From positions 171,326 to 235,325 of the forward strand of contig NZ_FPIR01000005.1 of assembly GCF_900119155.1 (NCBI RefSeq): DNA of 64,000 nt. The letters are read 5' to 3'. The notes under the pieces were generated by a model that was not told the origin of the DNA, made no database searches, and saw only the letters and a program-made list of their open reading frames with translations. The number at the start of each line of letters is the position of its first letter. Positions within the stretch are counted from its first letter, which is position 1. Below are positions 8,346 through 15,717 of the stretch, piece by piece. The position numbers and the translations under genes are program-made. Source of the stretch: Ruminococcus sp. YE71 (lineage in GTDB: Bacteria; Bacillota; Clostridia; Oscillospirales; Ruminococcaceae).

Positions 8346-8509
8346 GAGGATGGATGGCTTTCGGCGCAATTCGTTGTTATTATTAAAAAATTATCTTTTA
8401 TATATAAATTTAACAGCAAATTCACCAAATTATCTTATTATGTCAATGTGTGATTTTAGCTTTTATAATCTTATTAACTTTACACAAAATTAAATTCAGA
8501 GGTGTTATT

Positions 8510-8818
8510 ATGTCAGTAATAAAGAATTTACACTTAGGTCACAGACGCAGGATGCGTGAGAGGTTTATTAGTTCCTCCCGTCAGCTCGGTTCCTTCTCCG
8601 ACCACGAGGTCGTTGAAGTGCTGCTGTTCAATTGCAGCCGCAGAGGGAATACCAACGAGACCGCTCACGAGCTGATAAACCGATTCGGCAGTATCAGCGG
8701 AGTGCTCGCAGCCGACAGCGGCGAACTTATGGGAGTCAGGGGCGTCGGAAGTCAGACCGCTTCATTCCTCAGCATCTGCGGTGCATTGAAGGACTACCTG
8801 TACCCTGCCGCGGATTGA
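8510..8818 (+). CDS. stand-alone RadC N-terminal (helix-hairpin-helix) domain protein
   Basis: A 102-residue protein resembling only the N-terminal UPF0758 part of RadC: GHRRRMRERFI, FSDHEVVEVLLF, TAHELINRFGSISGVLAA and GVRGVGSQTASFL. The JAB metalloprotease half is absent and no remnant of it follows before the next promoter at 8829. The ATG at 8510 follows AGAGGTG. Standing divergently from the RadC-like gene, it may work with it or be a free DNA-binding domain; this is inference. Confidence 0.75.
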   Translation: MSVIKNLHLGHRRRMRERFISSSRQLGSFSDHEVVEVLLFNCSRRGNTNETAHELINRFGSISGVLAADSGELMGVRGVGSQTASFLSICGALKDYLYPAAD

Positions 8819-8828
8819 AGGATTTCAC

Positions 8829-8857
8829 TTGACATTTCTTCAAAAATGTGGTATAAT
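8829..8857 (+). promoter_or_regulatory. consensus sigma-A promoter of a 49-codon gene
   Basis: Perfect TTGACA, 17-base spacer, perfect TATAAT. It drives the small gene at 8897. Confidence 0.9.
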
Positions 8858-8896
8858 CATTACACAAAGAAATGACGCCGAAAGGAGATTACCGTT

Positions 8897-9046
8897 ATGA
8901 GCGCGTACAGCAAGAAGAAATCATTCTGGACTTTACTCGGAGCACTCATGCTCGTTATCGCATCCACCGCTTTCCTCGTGTACAAGTACTACGATGACAA
9001 GGCACACTACGAAAAGTGGAAGGATTACGAAGAGTGCGGCATCTGA
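8897..9046 (+). CDS. small single-span membrane protein (49 residues)
   Basis: Starts MSAYSKKKSFWTLLGALMLV and ends DYEECGI. Basic N-terminus, one membrane span at about residues 10-29, then a charged tail rich in Tyr, Lys, Asp and Glu. An AAAGGAG site lies 9 bases before the ATG. The gene has its own consensus promoter and a terminator immediately after the stop, which argues that it is real and strongly transcribed. It resembles short proteins seen in clostridia but no family is recognised. Confidence 0.7.
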   Translation: MSAYSKKKSFWTLLGALMLVIASTAFLVYKYYDDKAHYEKWKDYEECGI

Positions 9047-9058
9047 TGCGGCAATATC

Positions 9059-9086
9059 GGCGCGGACTTCGGTCTGCGCCTTTTTT
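9059..9086 (+). terminator. terminator of the 49-codon gene
   Basis: Stem GGCGCGGA/TCTGCGCC with loop CTTCGG followed by six T. Confidence 0.9.
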
Positions 9087-9100
9087 ATGCCTGCGCGATG

Positions 9101-9129
9101 TTGACAATTTCAGGCAGATGTGTTATAAT
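9101..9129 (+). promoter_or_regulatory. sigma-A promoter of marR-glgB
   Basis: Perfect TTGACA, 17-base spacer and TATAAT. Just downstream, at about 9131-9143, CTAACAGTATTAG is a short dyad suited to a MarR dimer; autoregulation is an inference. Confidence 0.85.
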
Positions 9130-9161
9130 ACCTAACAGTATTAGTTTATTCGGAGGTCAGA

Positions 9162-9599
9162 ATGGAAGTCAGAGATACGACCGAGGCTTTTCTTGAATCG
9201 GTAAGGGATACATATATGAGCAGCAGAGTCAACGGCTCGGCTGACTATTTGCAGGGTGAGTGCAGACTGCTGTCGATGCTCAGCTTTGAGCCGGACAGAA
9301 AAAAACAGCCTGGAGAGCTCGCAAAGACTCTCGGGGTCAGCACCGCAAGGATCGCCTCGATACTGCGCACTCTTGAAAAGAAGAATTACATCACCCGTGA
9401 GACATCCGCCGAGGACAAGCGCAAGGTCTACGTCGAGATCACCGACGAGGGCAGGCAGTATCTTGAGTCGAAGAGGACGAAGGTATGCGGATTCTTTGAT
9501 ATGATATTCTCGGGTCTCGAAACGGAGGAGAGGGATGAGTTCATCAGGCTTATCCGCAAGCTCTCCGAGACCTCAGGAAAAGCCGATATGAAGGAGTAA
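9162..9599 (+). CDS. MarR family transcriptional regulator
   Basis: A 145-residue winged-helix repressor. Recognition region: PGELAKTLGVSTARIASILR at about residues 49-68, followed by the wing sequence TSAEDKRKVYVEITDEG typical of MarR proteins. It is followed 6 bases later by glgB in an apparent two-gene operon, so it may tie glycogen branching to a small-molecule signal and control its own promoter. The ligand is unknown. Confidence 0.9.
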   Translation: MEVRDTTEAFLESVRDTYMSSRVNGSADYLQGECRLLSMLSFEPDRKKQPGELAKTLGVSTARIASILRTLEKKNYITRETSAEDKRKVYVEITDEGRQYLESKRTKVCGFFDMIFSGLETEERDEFIRLIRKLSETSGKADMKE

Positions 9600-9605
9600 A
9601 GTAAA

Positions 9606-11417
9606 ATGGACAAGAGCTATTTTTTTGAAGGACGTATGTTCGACGCTTATGAATATCTCGGAGCACACCCTACAGAAAAGGGTGTGTATTTCTGTACCTA
9701 CGCACCTAACGCGCAGAAGGTCGCGGTGGTCGGCAGCTTCAATGACTGGTATCCCCATCAGCTTTTCTGCGAGGACGGCTTCTGGTCGGGTGAGGTCGAG
9801 GGGGCAAAGGTCGGCGACCTCTACAAGTACGTCATTTACACGCGCAGCGGCGAACAGGTACAGCACAGCGACCCCTACGGCTTCGGGATGGAGCTCCGCC
9901 CTCAGTGGGCTTCGGTGGTGCGCGACCTGAACGAGTACAAGTTCACCGACGGCGAATGGCTTTCAAAGCGCGACAAAAATTACAACAAGCCGCTGAACAT
10001 CTACGAGATGCACGCAGGCTCATGGAAGAAAAAAGGCGAGGGCGAGACCGACTGGTACACCTACGACGAGCTCGCAGAGATACTCATACCCTACCTGAAA
10101 GAGCACGGGTATACCCATGTCGAGTTCATGCCGCTCTCCGAGCATCCTGCGGATATTTCGTGGGGGTATCAGAACACGGGTTTCTATGCGCCTACAAGCC
10201 GCTACGGCACGGCGGCACAGCTCATGGAGCTCATCGACAAGCTGCACAACGCAGGGATAGGCGCGATAATGGACTTCGTGCCCGTGCATTTCGCGCTGGA
10301 TGACTACGCCCTGCGCAATTTCGACGGCACGCCCCTCTACGAATACCCCGATTCTGACGTGGCTATCAGCGAATGGGGGACCTGCAATTTCCTGTTCAAC
10401 AAGGCGGCTTCGGCGGTGTTCATGCAGTCCTGTGCGAACTACTGGCTCGAAAAGTACCACTTCGACGGACTGCGCATGGATGCTATCAGCCGCGCTATCT
10501 ACTGGATGGGCGACCCCGCACGCGGCGTCAACCCGAACTCGGTCGATTTTCTGCGGAGGATGAACGGCGCGTTGCAGAATATGCACCCCGACTGTATGCT
10601 CATCGCGGAGGATTCCACCGCCTTCCCGAAGATAACCGCACCCGTCGAGTACGGCGGTCTCGGCTTCGACTACAAGTGGGACTTAGGCTGGATGAACGAC
10701 ACCCTCAACTACTTCCGCACGCCCCCCATCATGCGCAAGGGAAATCATCACCTCATCACCTTCTCGATGGCGTATTTCTACAACGAGCTGTACCTGCTGG
10801 AGCTGTCCCACGACGAGAACGTACACGGCAAGGCGACGGTGGTGCAGAAGATGTGGGGCGAATACGAGGACAAATTCCCGCAGGCGAGGGCGATGTACAC
10901 CTATATGTACACCCATCCCGGCAAGAAGCTGAACTTCATGGGCGGCGAGTACGCACAGTTCAGGGAGTGGGACGAAACGAAGGAGCAGGACTGGTTCATG
11001 CTGAAATATCCGCTCCACGAGAGTTTCGACCGCTACATGAAGAAGCTGGGCGAGCTTTACAGGACGCTGCCTGCGCTGCATAACGGCGAGTATGACCGCA
11101 GGACATTCAGATGGCTGATGGCGGACAATTCCGACCAGAATTTCTTTGTATATCTGAGATGTGCGGAGGGTCAGACGGTGTTATGTGCGTTCAATTTTTC
11201 GGGAAGTGAGCAGACGGTAAGGATAAACGCATCCGAGCCGTGGGTACTGACTCCCCTGCTCCATTCGGATGAAGAGACGTACAGCGGAACGGTAAAGCAT
11301 GAAGATATAGTACCGATAGAGACGCATAAGGACATTGACGGCGAGGTATTCAACCTCACCCTGCCGAAATTCTCGGCAGAGCTGTTTGAAGTAACCAATC
11401 AGACCCCAAACAAATAA
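9606..11417 (+). CDS. glgB: 1,4-alpha-glucan branching enzyme (GH13)
   Basis: Forms alpha-1,6 branches in glycogen. It has 603 residues, shorter than most GlgB (630-730). It has a CBM48 domain (about 1-110; APNAQKVAVVGSFNDW), a GH13 barrel and a C-terminal beta domain. Catalytic motifs are visible: nucleophile Asp in DGLRMDAIS (about residue 291), acid/base Glu in LIAEDS (about 334), transition-state Asp in LSHDENVHGK. No other glycogen genes are adjacent. Its ribosome site lies in the end of the marR gene, which suggests coupling. Confidence 0.93.
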   Translation: MDKSYFFEGRMFDAYEYLGAHPTEKGVYFCTYAPNAQKVAVVGSFNDWYPHQLFCEDGFWSGEVEGAKVGDLYKYVIYTRSGEQVQHSDPYGFGMELRPQWASVVRDLNEYKFTDGEWLSKRDKNYNKPLNIYEMHAGSWKKKGEGETDWYTYDELAEILIPYLKEHGYTHVEFMPLSEHPADISWGYQNTGFYAPTSRYGTAAQLMELIDKLHNAGIGAIMDFVPVHFALDDYALRNFDGTPLYEYPDSDVAISEWGTCNFLFNKAASAVFMQSCANYWLEKYHFDGLRMDAISRAIYWMGDPARGVNPNSVDFLRRMNGALQNMHPDCMLIAEDSTAFPKITAPVEYGGLGFDYKWDLGWMNDTLNYFRTPPIMRKGNHHLITFSMAYFYNELYLLELSHDENVHGKATVVQKMWGEYEDKFPQARAMYTYMYTHPGKKLNFMGGEYAQFREWDETKEQDWFMLKYPLHESFDRYMKKLGELYRTLPALHNGEYDRRTFRWLMADNSDQNFFVYLRCAEGQTVLCAFNFSGSEQTVRINASEPWVLTPLLHSDEETYSGTVKHEDIVPIETHKDIDGEVFNLTLPKFSAELFEVTNQTPNK

Positions 11418-11443
11418 AGCGTGTACGCCAGGGAATAAAAAAG

Positions 11444-11515
11444 TTTAGGAGGGGGTCTGGGGGAGACCCTTTTCAAAGGGTCCCCCCAGCAGGGGCTCGG
11501 GGACAGAGTCCCCGC
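11444..11515. repeat. dispersed G-rich hairpin element, copy 2
   Basis: Contains TTTAGGAGGGGGTCTGGGGG followed by AGACCCTTTT; the same 30 bases occur inverted at 32436-32465. It forms GGGGAGACCC/GGGTCCCC and GGGGAC/GTCCCC hairpins. It follows the glgB stop and may double as its terminator, although no long T run is present. Confidence 0.7.
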
Positions 11516-11565
11516 CCCCGAGAGGTCGCTCTGCCCCGTAAACACACAAAAATAATAATTCAAAC

Positions 11566-11657
11566 ATAAAATCGGCAGATCCCGAAAAACGTCCCAAAAG
11601 GCGCGATATGAAAACCCATATCCACCCTGACGTGAACGAAGGATCTGCCGATTTTAT
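11566..11657. repeat. nested inverted-repeat element in the glgB-ydcF gap
   Basis: A perfect 17-base inverted repeat (11566-11582 and 11641-11657, ATAAAATCGGCAGATCC) encloses further dyads: ACGTC/GACGT and GATATG/CATATC. The whole could fold into one long rod of about 92 bases. Further right, GCGAGGGC/GCCCTCGC at 11696-11713 is a perfect hairpin. It may be a structured RNA or a small non-autonomous mobile element; no gene is seen in 11418-12112. Confidence 0.6.
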
Positions 11658-12048
11658 TTTGGCGAGAGAGCGAAGCGATTCGAGCCAAACCCCAAGCGAG
11701 GGCAAGCCCTCGCCAAGCACCCGTACTCCTTCCCCAAAAGCTCATGCCTCATCGGCAGTCAACGCTGATATACGGGAGAGTGTTTTTTATCCGCGGGTGT
11801 GCGTTTTCGGGAGATATGAGAAAGAGAGTGCCCGCTTCGACGGTTTTGGAGGTTTACGCTCATGTGTATGCTCGTTCGCTGCCGCTCACTTCGCGCAAAG
11901 GAAGAACAAGCCGCTCGAATTTTTGTGGCGGCTGTTTGTTTGGCGGCTCACGGCTTGATCTTAATGGGGCTCTGCCCCATGCCCCGCCAAAGGGGGAGAC
12001 CCCCTTTGGAATCCCACTTCGCTAACGCGCGATTACGGGGTGGGTGTG

Positions 12049-12100
12049 TTTTGGTTTTTTCTTATTTTTTCATATTAAGAAAAAAATAAGAAAACCAAAA
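12049..12100. terminator. AT-rich inverted repeat before the ydcF promoter
   Basis: TTTTGG with T-rich arm (12049-12070) pairs with an A-rich arm ending CCAAAA (12077-12100), with a two-base bulge and a 6-base loop. It could be a bidirectional terminator or the end of a mobile remnant. Confidence 0.5.
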
Positions 12101-12112
12101 GATTTTTCCCGA

Positions 12113-12141
12113 TTGATATGTCCGCTGTGATGTGCTATAAT
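12113..12141 (+). promoter_or_regulatory. sigma-A promoter of the ydcF-like operon
   Basis: TTGATA, 17-base spacer, TATAAT, 21 bases before the ydcF-like start. Confidence 0.75.
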
Positions 12142-12162
12142 ATTACACGGAGGACAAAACAT

Positions 12163-12909
12163 ATGAAAATAAAGAAATATCTTCGCTTATTGCTCCTGAT
12201 ACCCGAATTCCTTCTCCTCGGTATCTTCAACGCCGCCGCTCCCATCTACAATGAGGGCAACATCTCGGCAATAGCCTTCATAATTGTGCTGATGTTCGTC
12301 ACTGTCTGCTTCGACGGCTTCGCCGCACTTTGGAAAACAAAGGTCGGAAAAGCCGTGCTCTCGGCAGTGATGGCACTCACGGCGGCAGGTTTTCTCTACG
12401 CAGGAGTGCTCTCGGGTCTGATGTACAATGCCATGACCAACACCCCCGAAGACCCCAAAGTCATCGTCGTGCTCGGCTGTCAGGTGCAGGGCACACAACC
12501 CTCGCGGATGCTCGCAAGACGGCTCGACGCGGCCTTCGGGATAATGCAGGAATACCCCGACGCTCAGGTCATAGTCTCGGGCGGCCGCGGCAGCGGCGAA
12601 GCCATCACCGAAGCCGAATGCATGAAAAAATATCTCACGGCAAAGGGCGCTGACCCCGACCGCATAATCACCGAGGACAAGTCCACTTCGACTGCCGAAA
12701 ACCTGCGCTATTCGCTGGCGCTGACCGACGAACGCGACATCACCATCGTGTCCGACGGCTACCACCAGTACCGCGCTTCACTTATCGCAAAGGCTGAGGG
12801 CGCGGAGTCGGTCACCGCCATAAGCGCGGATACCGAAAAACGCTTCCTGCCCACCTACTGGGTGCGCGAATGGCTCGGTATCACACACTTTTTCCTGCTC
12901 GGGAGGTAG
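12163..12909 (+). CDS. YdcF/ElyC/SanA family (DUF218) membrane protein
   Basis: A 248-residue protein with three N-terminal membrane spans (about 7-30, 35-57 and 63-90) and a DUF218 domain from about residue 100. Family motifs: VIVVLGCQVQG, RLDAAFGIMQEYPDAQVIVS, GGRGSGEAITEAECMKKYL and STSTAENLRY. Family members are linked to envelope functions such as vancomycin sensitivity and lipid-carrier metabolism, but the reaction is not settled. The ATG at 12163 follows ACGGAGG; an in-frame upstream ATG would precede the -10 box. Confidence 0.88.
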   Translation: MKIKKYLRLLLLIPEFLLLGIFNAAAPIYNEGNISAIAFIIVLMFVTVCFDGFAALWKTKVGKAVLSAVMALTAAGFLYAGVLSGLMYNAMTNTPEDPKVIVVLGCQVQGTQPSRMLARRLDAAFGIMQEYPDAQVIVSGGRGSGEAITEAECMKKYLTAKGADPDRIITEDKSTSTAENLRYSLALTDERDITIVSDGYHQYRASLIAKAEGAESVTAISADTEKRFLPTYWVREWLGITHFFLLGR

Positions 12910-12912
12910 AAC

Positions 12913-13302
12913 ATGAGAAAACTAACGAAGATCGCGATCGGTATATTCATAACGCCTTTTGTGCTGATAATGCTGTACATCGGGTTCGAGATAGTCGGGA
13001 TGGCGGTAAACCACTGCACCACCGAACGGCAGACCAAACGCCTTACAGCCTACATAGAGGAGAACGTCGCCGACGCCGAGATACGCGATGCACGCTCCTT
13101 CACAGGCAACACGGGCAACGGCAATCACGTTGACTGCGTTTCGGAGGTGGAGTTCACTTCGGAGATCGGTCACGACGAACTCGACCGCGCACTTGAGGGC
13201 TTTCTCAAGGACTCCACCCTGCGCATCTCCGAAAAGGACGGCGTTTACACCGTCGGCATGACAGTTTCGGCTCCTTTCCCCGATAATATCGAGGGTCACT
13301 GA
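12913..13302 (+). CDS. hypothetical membrane-anchored protein
   Basis: A 129-residue protein with a single N-terminal membrane anchor (about residues 6-30, IAIGIFITPFVLIMLYIGFE) and a soluble outward domain of about 95 residues. No family is recognised. It starts 4 bases after the ydcF-like stop with a GGGAGG site inside that gene, so the two are co-translated and the product may act with the YdcF-like protein. Confidence 0.75.
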   Translation: MRKLTKIAIGIFITPFVLIMLYIGFEIVGMAVNHCTTERQTKRLTAYIEENVADAEIRDARSFTGNTGNGNHVDCVSEVEFTSEIGHDELDRALEGFLKDSTLRISEKDGVYTVGMTVSAPFPDNIEGH

Positions 13303-13312
13303 GATATTTGTG

Positions 13313-13341
13313 TTGACATTTTCTTACGGACGTGCTATAAT
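13313..13341 (+). promoter_or_regulatory. sigma-A promoter of the GH43 gene
   Basis: Perfect TTGACA, 17-base spacer and TATAAT. Confidence 0.88.
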
Positions 13342-13356
13342 GATATGACGCAAAAC

Positions 13357-13379
13357 CGCACAATACCGTATGTTGTGCG
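13357..13379 (+). promoter_or_regulatory. palindromic operator candidate in the GH43 leader
   Basis: CGCACAA and TTGTGCG flank 9 bases. It lies 16 bases downstream of the -10 box, in the untranslated leader, where a repressor would block elongation. No regulator gene is adjacent, so the binding protein is unknown. A leader RNA hairpin is the alternative reading. Confidence 0.55.
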
Positions 13380-13415
13380 AATATAATACGATCATATGAA
13401 TATAGGAGAACCGCT

Positions 13416-14894
13416 ATGAGATACTCAAACCCCGTCATTTCGGGATTCTACCCCGACCCGAGCGTCTGCTTCGCGGACGGAAAATACTACCTCGTGTGCA
13501 GCTCGTTCCAGTACTTCCCCGGTGTGCCGCTGTTCGAGAGCGACGACCTTGTGAACTGGACGCAGACAGGCCATGTGCTGACCCGTCCCGAACAGGTCAT
13601 GCTCGACAAGATCAACAGCTCGGGCGGTGTGTTCGCGCCGACCATACGCTTCCACGAGGGGCGGTTCTACATGGTCACGACCAACGACACCACTCATGAG
13701 AATTTCTACGTCTACACCGACGACATCCGCGGCGAATGGAGCGACCCCATCACCGTCGATCAGGGCGGCATCGACCCGTCACTGCTGTTTTGCGACGGGA
13801 AATGCTACTTCATCAGCAACGGCTCGGACGACTTCGGAGACAGCGGCGTCGTGCAGTGCGAGATAGACATCGCCACGGGCAAAAAACTCTCGGCGAGCAA
13901 GTGCATCTGGCACGGCTCTGGCGGGCGGTATCTCGAAAGCCCCCATATGTACCACATAGGCGAATGGTTCTACCTGATGGCGGCGGAAGGCGGCACAGAG
14001 TACGGACACATGGTGACCTGCGCACGCTCGAAGAACGTGTGGGGACCTTTCGACGGCGACCCGCGCAATCCCGTCCTCACCAACCGAAACAAAGCGCCCT
14101 TCATCATTCAGGGCATCGGTCACGGCGACCTGGTGCAGGACAGATACGGCGAGTGGCACATCCTGACCCTCGGATTCAGGCAGATTCATATGTGGCAGCC
14201 CTACCACCATCTCGGACGCGAGGTGTTCCTGACACCCGTGCGGTTCGGCGGCGATGGCTGGTTCACGGCAGGTCTTGACGGCACCACCGACGAGGAATAC
14301 GACATCAGGGGCGAATTCGCTCAGAGACCCCTGAAAAAATACACCTTCGCTTCCACCGACCGGAACATCGACTGGGCGTACCTCAGAAAGCCCGACCCCG
14401 CGAACTACGAGCTTGACGGCAGCCGCGCCGTGCTCCACGGGACGGGCGTGACGCTGTTCGACACCGACTCGCCGACCTTCATCGCGCTGCGTCAGAAGGA
14501 GTTTAAGTTCGAGATGTCGGTGAACGTGCGGATAAGCGGCGGCGGCATCGGCGGAATCACCGTCTACCACACCGAGAGCGAGCACTACGACCTGTATATC
14601 TCACAGTGGTCAGACCACTGCGAGGCGGAGCTGAGGCTGAACATCGGCGGCATCTCCGAGACGAAGAAGGTGCGCATCGGCGGCAGGAGCGCGAAGCTAA
14701 TCGTCAGGGCGGACGAGTTCGGATACGAGTTCTTCGCAGAGAACGAGAGCCGCACCGAACGGCTCGGATACGGTCAGACAAAGTTCCTCTCCAGCGAGGT
14801 CTGCGGCGGCTTTACTGGCGTGATGCTCGGGCTCTTCGCAGTCGGGAACAACAACACCGCCGAGTTCACCGACCTGTCGATAGAGTACAAATAA
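13416..14894 (+). CDS. GH43 family glycoside hydrolase (beta-xylosidase/arabinofuranosidase type)
   Basis: A 492-residue, probably intracellular enzyme (no signal peptide) that removes xylose or arabinose from short xylan-derived oligosaccharides. It has a five-bladed beta-propeller at about 1-310 with the three catalytic residues visible: Asp in FYPDPSV (about 13), Asp in GGIDPSLLF (about 119) and Glu in RYLESPHMY (about 176). The C-terminal 170 residues form a beta-sandwich (VRISGGGIGGITVYH) typical of the xylosidase subfamilies. It is monocistronic with its own promoter and terminator. Xylosidase versus arabinosidase cannot be settled by eye. Confidence 0.9.
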   Translation: MRYSNPVISGFYPDPSVCFADGKYYLVCSSFQYFPGVPLFESDDLVNWTQTGHVLTRPEQVMLDKINSSGGVFAPTIRFHEGRFYMVTTNDTTHENFYVYTDDIRGEWSDPITVDQGGIDPSLLFCDGKCYFISNGSDDFGDSGVVQCEIDIATGKKLSASKCIWHGSGGRYLESPHMYHIGEWFYLMAAEGGTEYGHMVTCARSKNVWGPFDGDPRNPVLTNRNKAPFIIQGIGHGDLVQDRYGEWHILTLGFRQIHMWQPYHHLGREVFLTPVRFGGDGWFTAGLDGTTDEEYDIRGEFAQRPLKKYTFASTDRNIDWAYLRKPDPANYELDGSRAVLHGTGVTLFDTDSPTFIALRQKEFKFEMSVNVRISGGGIGGITVYHTESEHYDLYISQWSDHCEAELRLNIGGISETKKVRIGGRSAKLIVRADEFGYEFFAENESRTERLGYGQTKFLSSEVCGGFTGVMLGLFAVGNNNTAEFTDLSIEYK

Positions 14895-14900
14895 ACGTAC

Positions 14901-14933
14901 ACAAAGCGGCACTGGCAGCCGCTTTGTTTTTTT
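14901..14933 (+). terminator. terminator of the GH43 gene
   Basis: Stem ACAAAGCGGC/GCCGCTTTGT with a 7-base loop and eight T downstream. Confidence 0.92.
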
Positions 14934-15034
14934 GCCCTGTAACTATATGAAAACGGAGCGGACAGGACGGCAGACCGTATCAGACGGATGCGTGATGACA
15001 TTTTCCGCAGCTGTTTATGGGGGAAAAGCCTGCT

Positions 15035-15493
15035 ATGGGCTGCATACTGCTTATAAACGAACTTGACGAAAATATTGTTTACACCGATTCGAGCTTCACT
15101 CACGGAAAGCTGACAGGCTATACGGAAGTGATACCGAAAAGCATTATCGTTCCTCAGCCTGATGGTTCAAACCATGTCTATGCATCCTCGGGCTTCTGCA
15201 CGGGAAGCAAGAGAGACAAAGCGCTGATCGGCGTTCAGGCAGTACTTACATTCAAGGGCAGCACCATGGGAAAAGAATTCAATATCGGATTCGATTGTCC
15301 TCTTTCGAGCCTGTATGTCGATAACAACTGCTATTGTTCTGTCGGCGGTTCGGCTGAAGATGCGGCTAAAAAGACAGACGATAACAACAATCAGGAACGG
15401 ACAGATGAAAAGGATGGCTACGGCATAAGCATAAAGTGTAATTCGGGCTCGGGTTCGGCAGCGTATTATATCGCCCGTATCTGCAAAAAGTAA
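15035..15493 (+). CDS. aegerolysin-like small protein (tentative)
   Basis: A 152-residue acidic protein without signal peptide. The layout IxIxN...HGK...IxPxxxxxxYASSGFCTGS...GxxFNIGFDCPLSSLYVDNN resembles aegerolysins, small beta-sandwich lipid-binding proteins (compare the WDCPWGS block). Several residues differ, notably Phe for the family Trp in FDCP. An Asp/Asn-rich insertion follows (KKTDDNNNQERTDEKDG). The start at 15035 follows GGGGGAA; an ATG at 15017 is also in frame. No clear promoter. No partner pore-former (MACPF) gene is nearby. The family call is inference. Confidence 0.5.
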   Translation: MGCILLINELDENIVYTDSSFTHGKLTGYTEVIPKSIIVPQPDGSNHVYASSGFCTGSKRDKALIGVQAVLTFKGSTMGKEFNIGFDCPLSSLYVDNNCYCSVGGSAEDAAKKTDDNNNQERTDEKDGYGISIKCNSGSGSAAYYIARICKK

Positions 15494-15546
15494 TTCCCCG
15501 ATCTTATATATGAAGTGACCGAAAAGTGATCTCTGATGATCTGATA

Positions 15547-15582
15547 CTCCGCAGGATTTTTTCCCTGCGGAGATATTTTTTT
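15547..15582 (+). terminator. terminator of the aegerolysin-like gene
   Basis: Stem CTCCGCAGG/CCTGCGGAG followed by ATATTTTTTT. Confidence 0.9.
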
Positions 15583-15658
15583 AGGAGCTGTGTGATAATG
15601 GAATATACTGCGAAAAACCCGATAAAGCACGAAAAACGGGAAAGTTAATATTATGTGC

Positions 15659-15687
15659 TTGAAAATGCTTCGGCTTTGTGGTATAAT
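15659..15687 (+). promoter_or_regulatory. sigma-A promoter of dnaD-dnaC
   Basis: TTGAAA, 17-base spacer, TATAAT, 31 bases before the DnaD-like start. Confidence 0.8.
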
Positions 15688-15717
15688 ACATAGTGAAATC
15701 CAGACGAAGGAAAGAGA

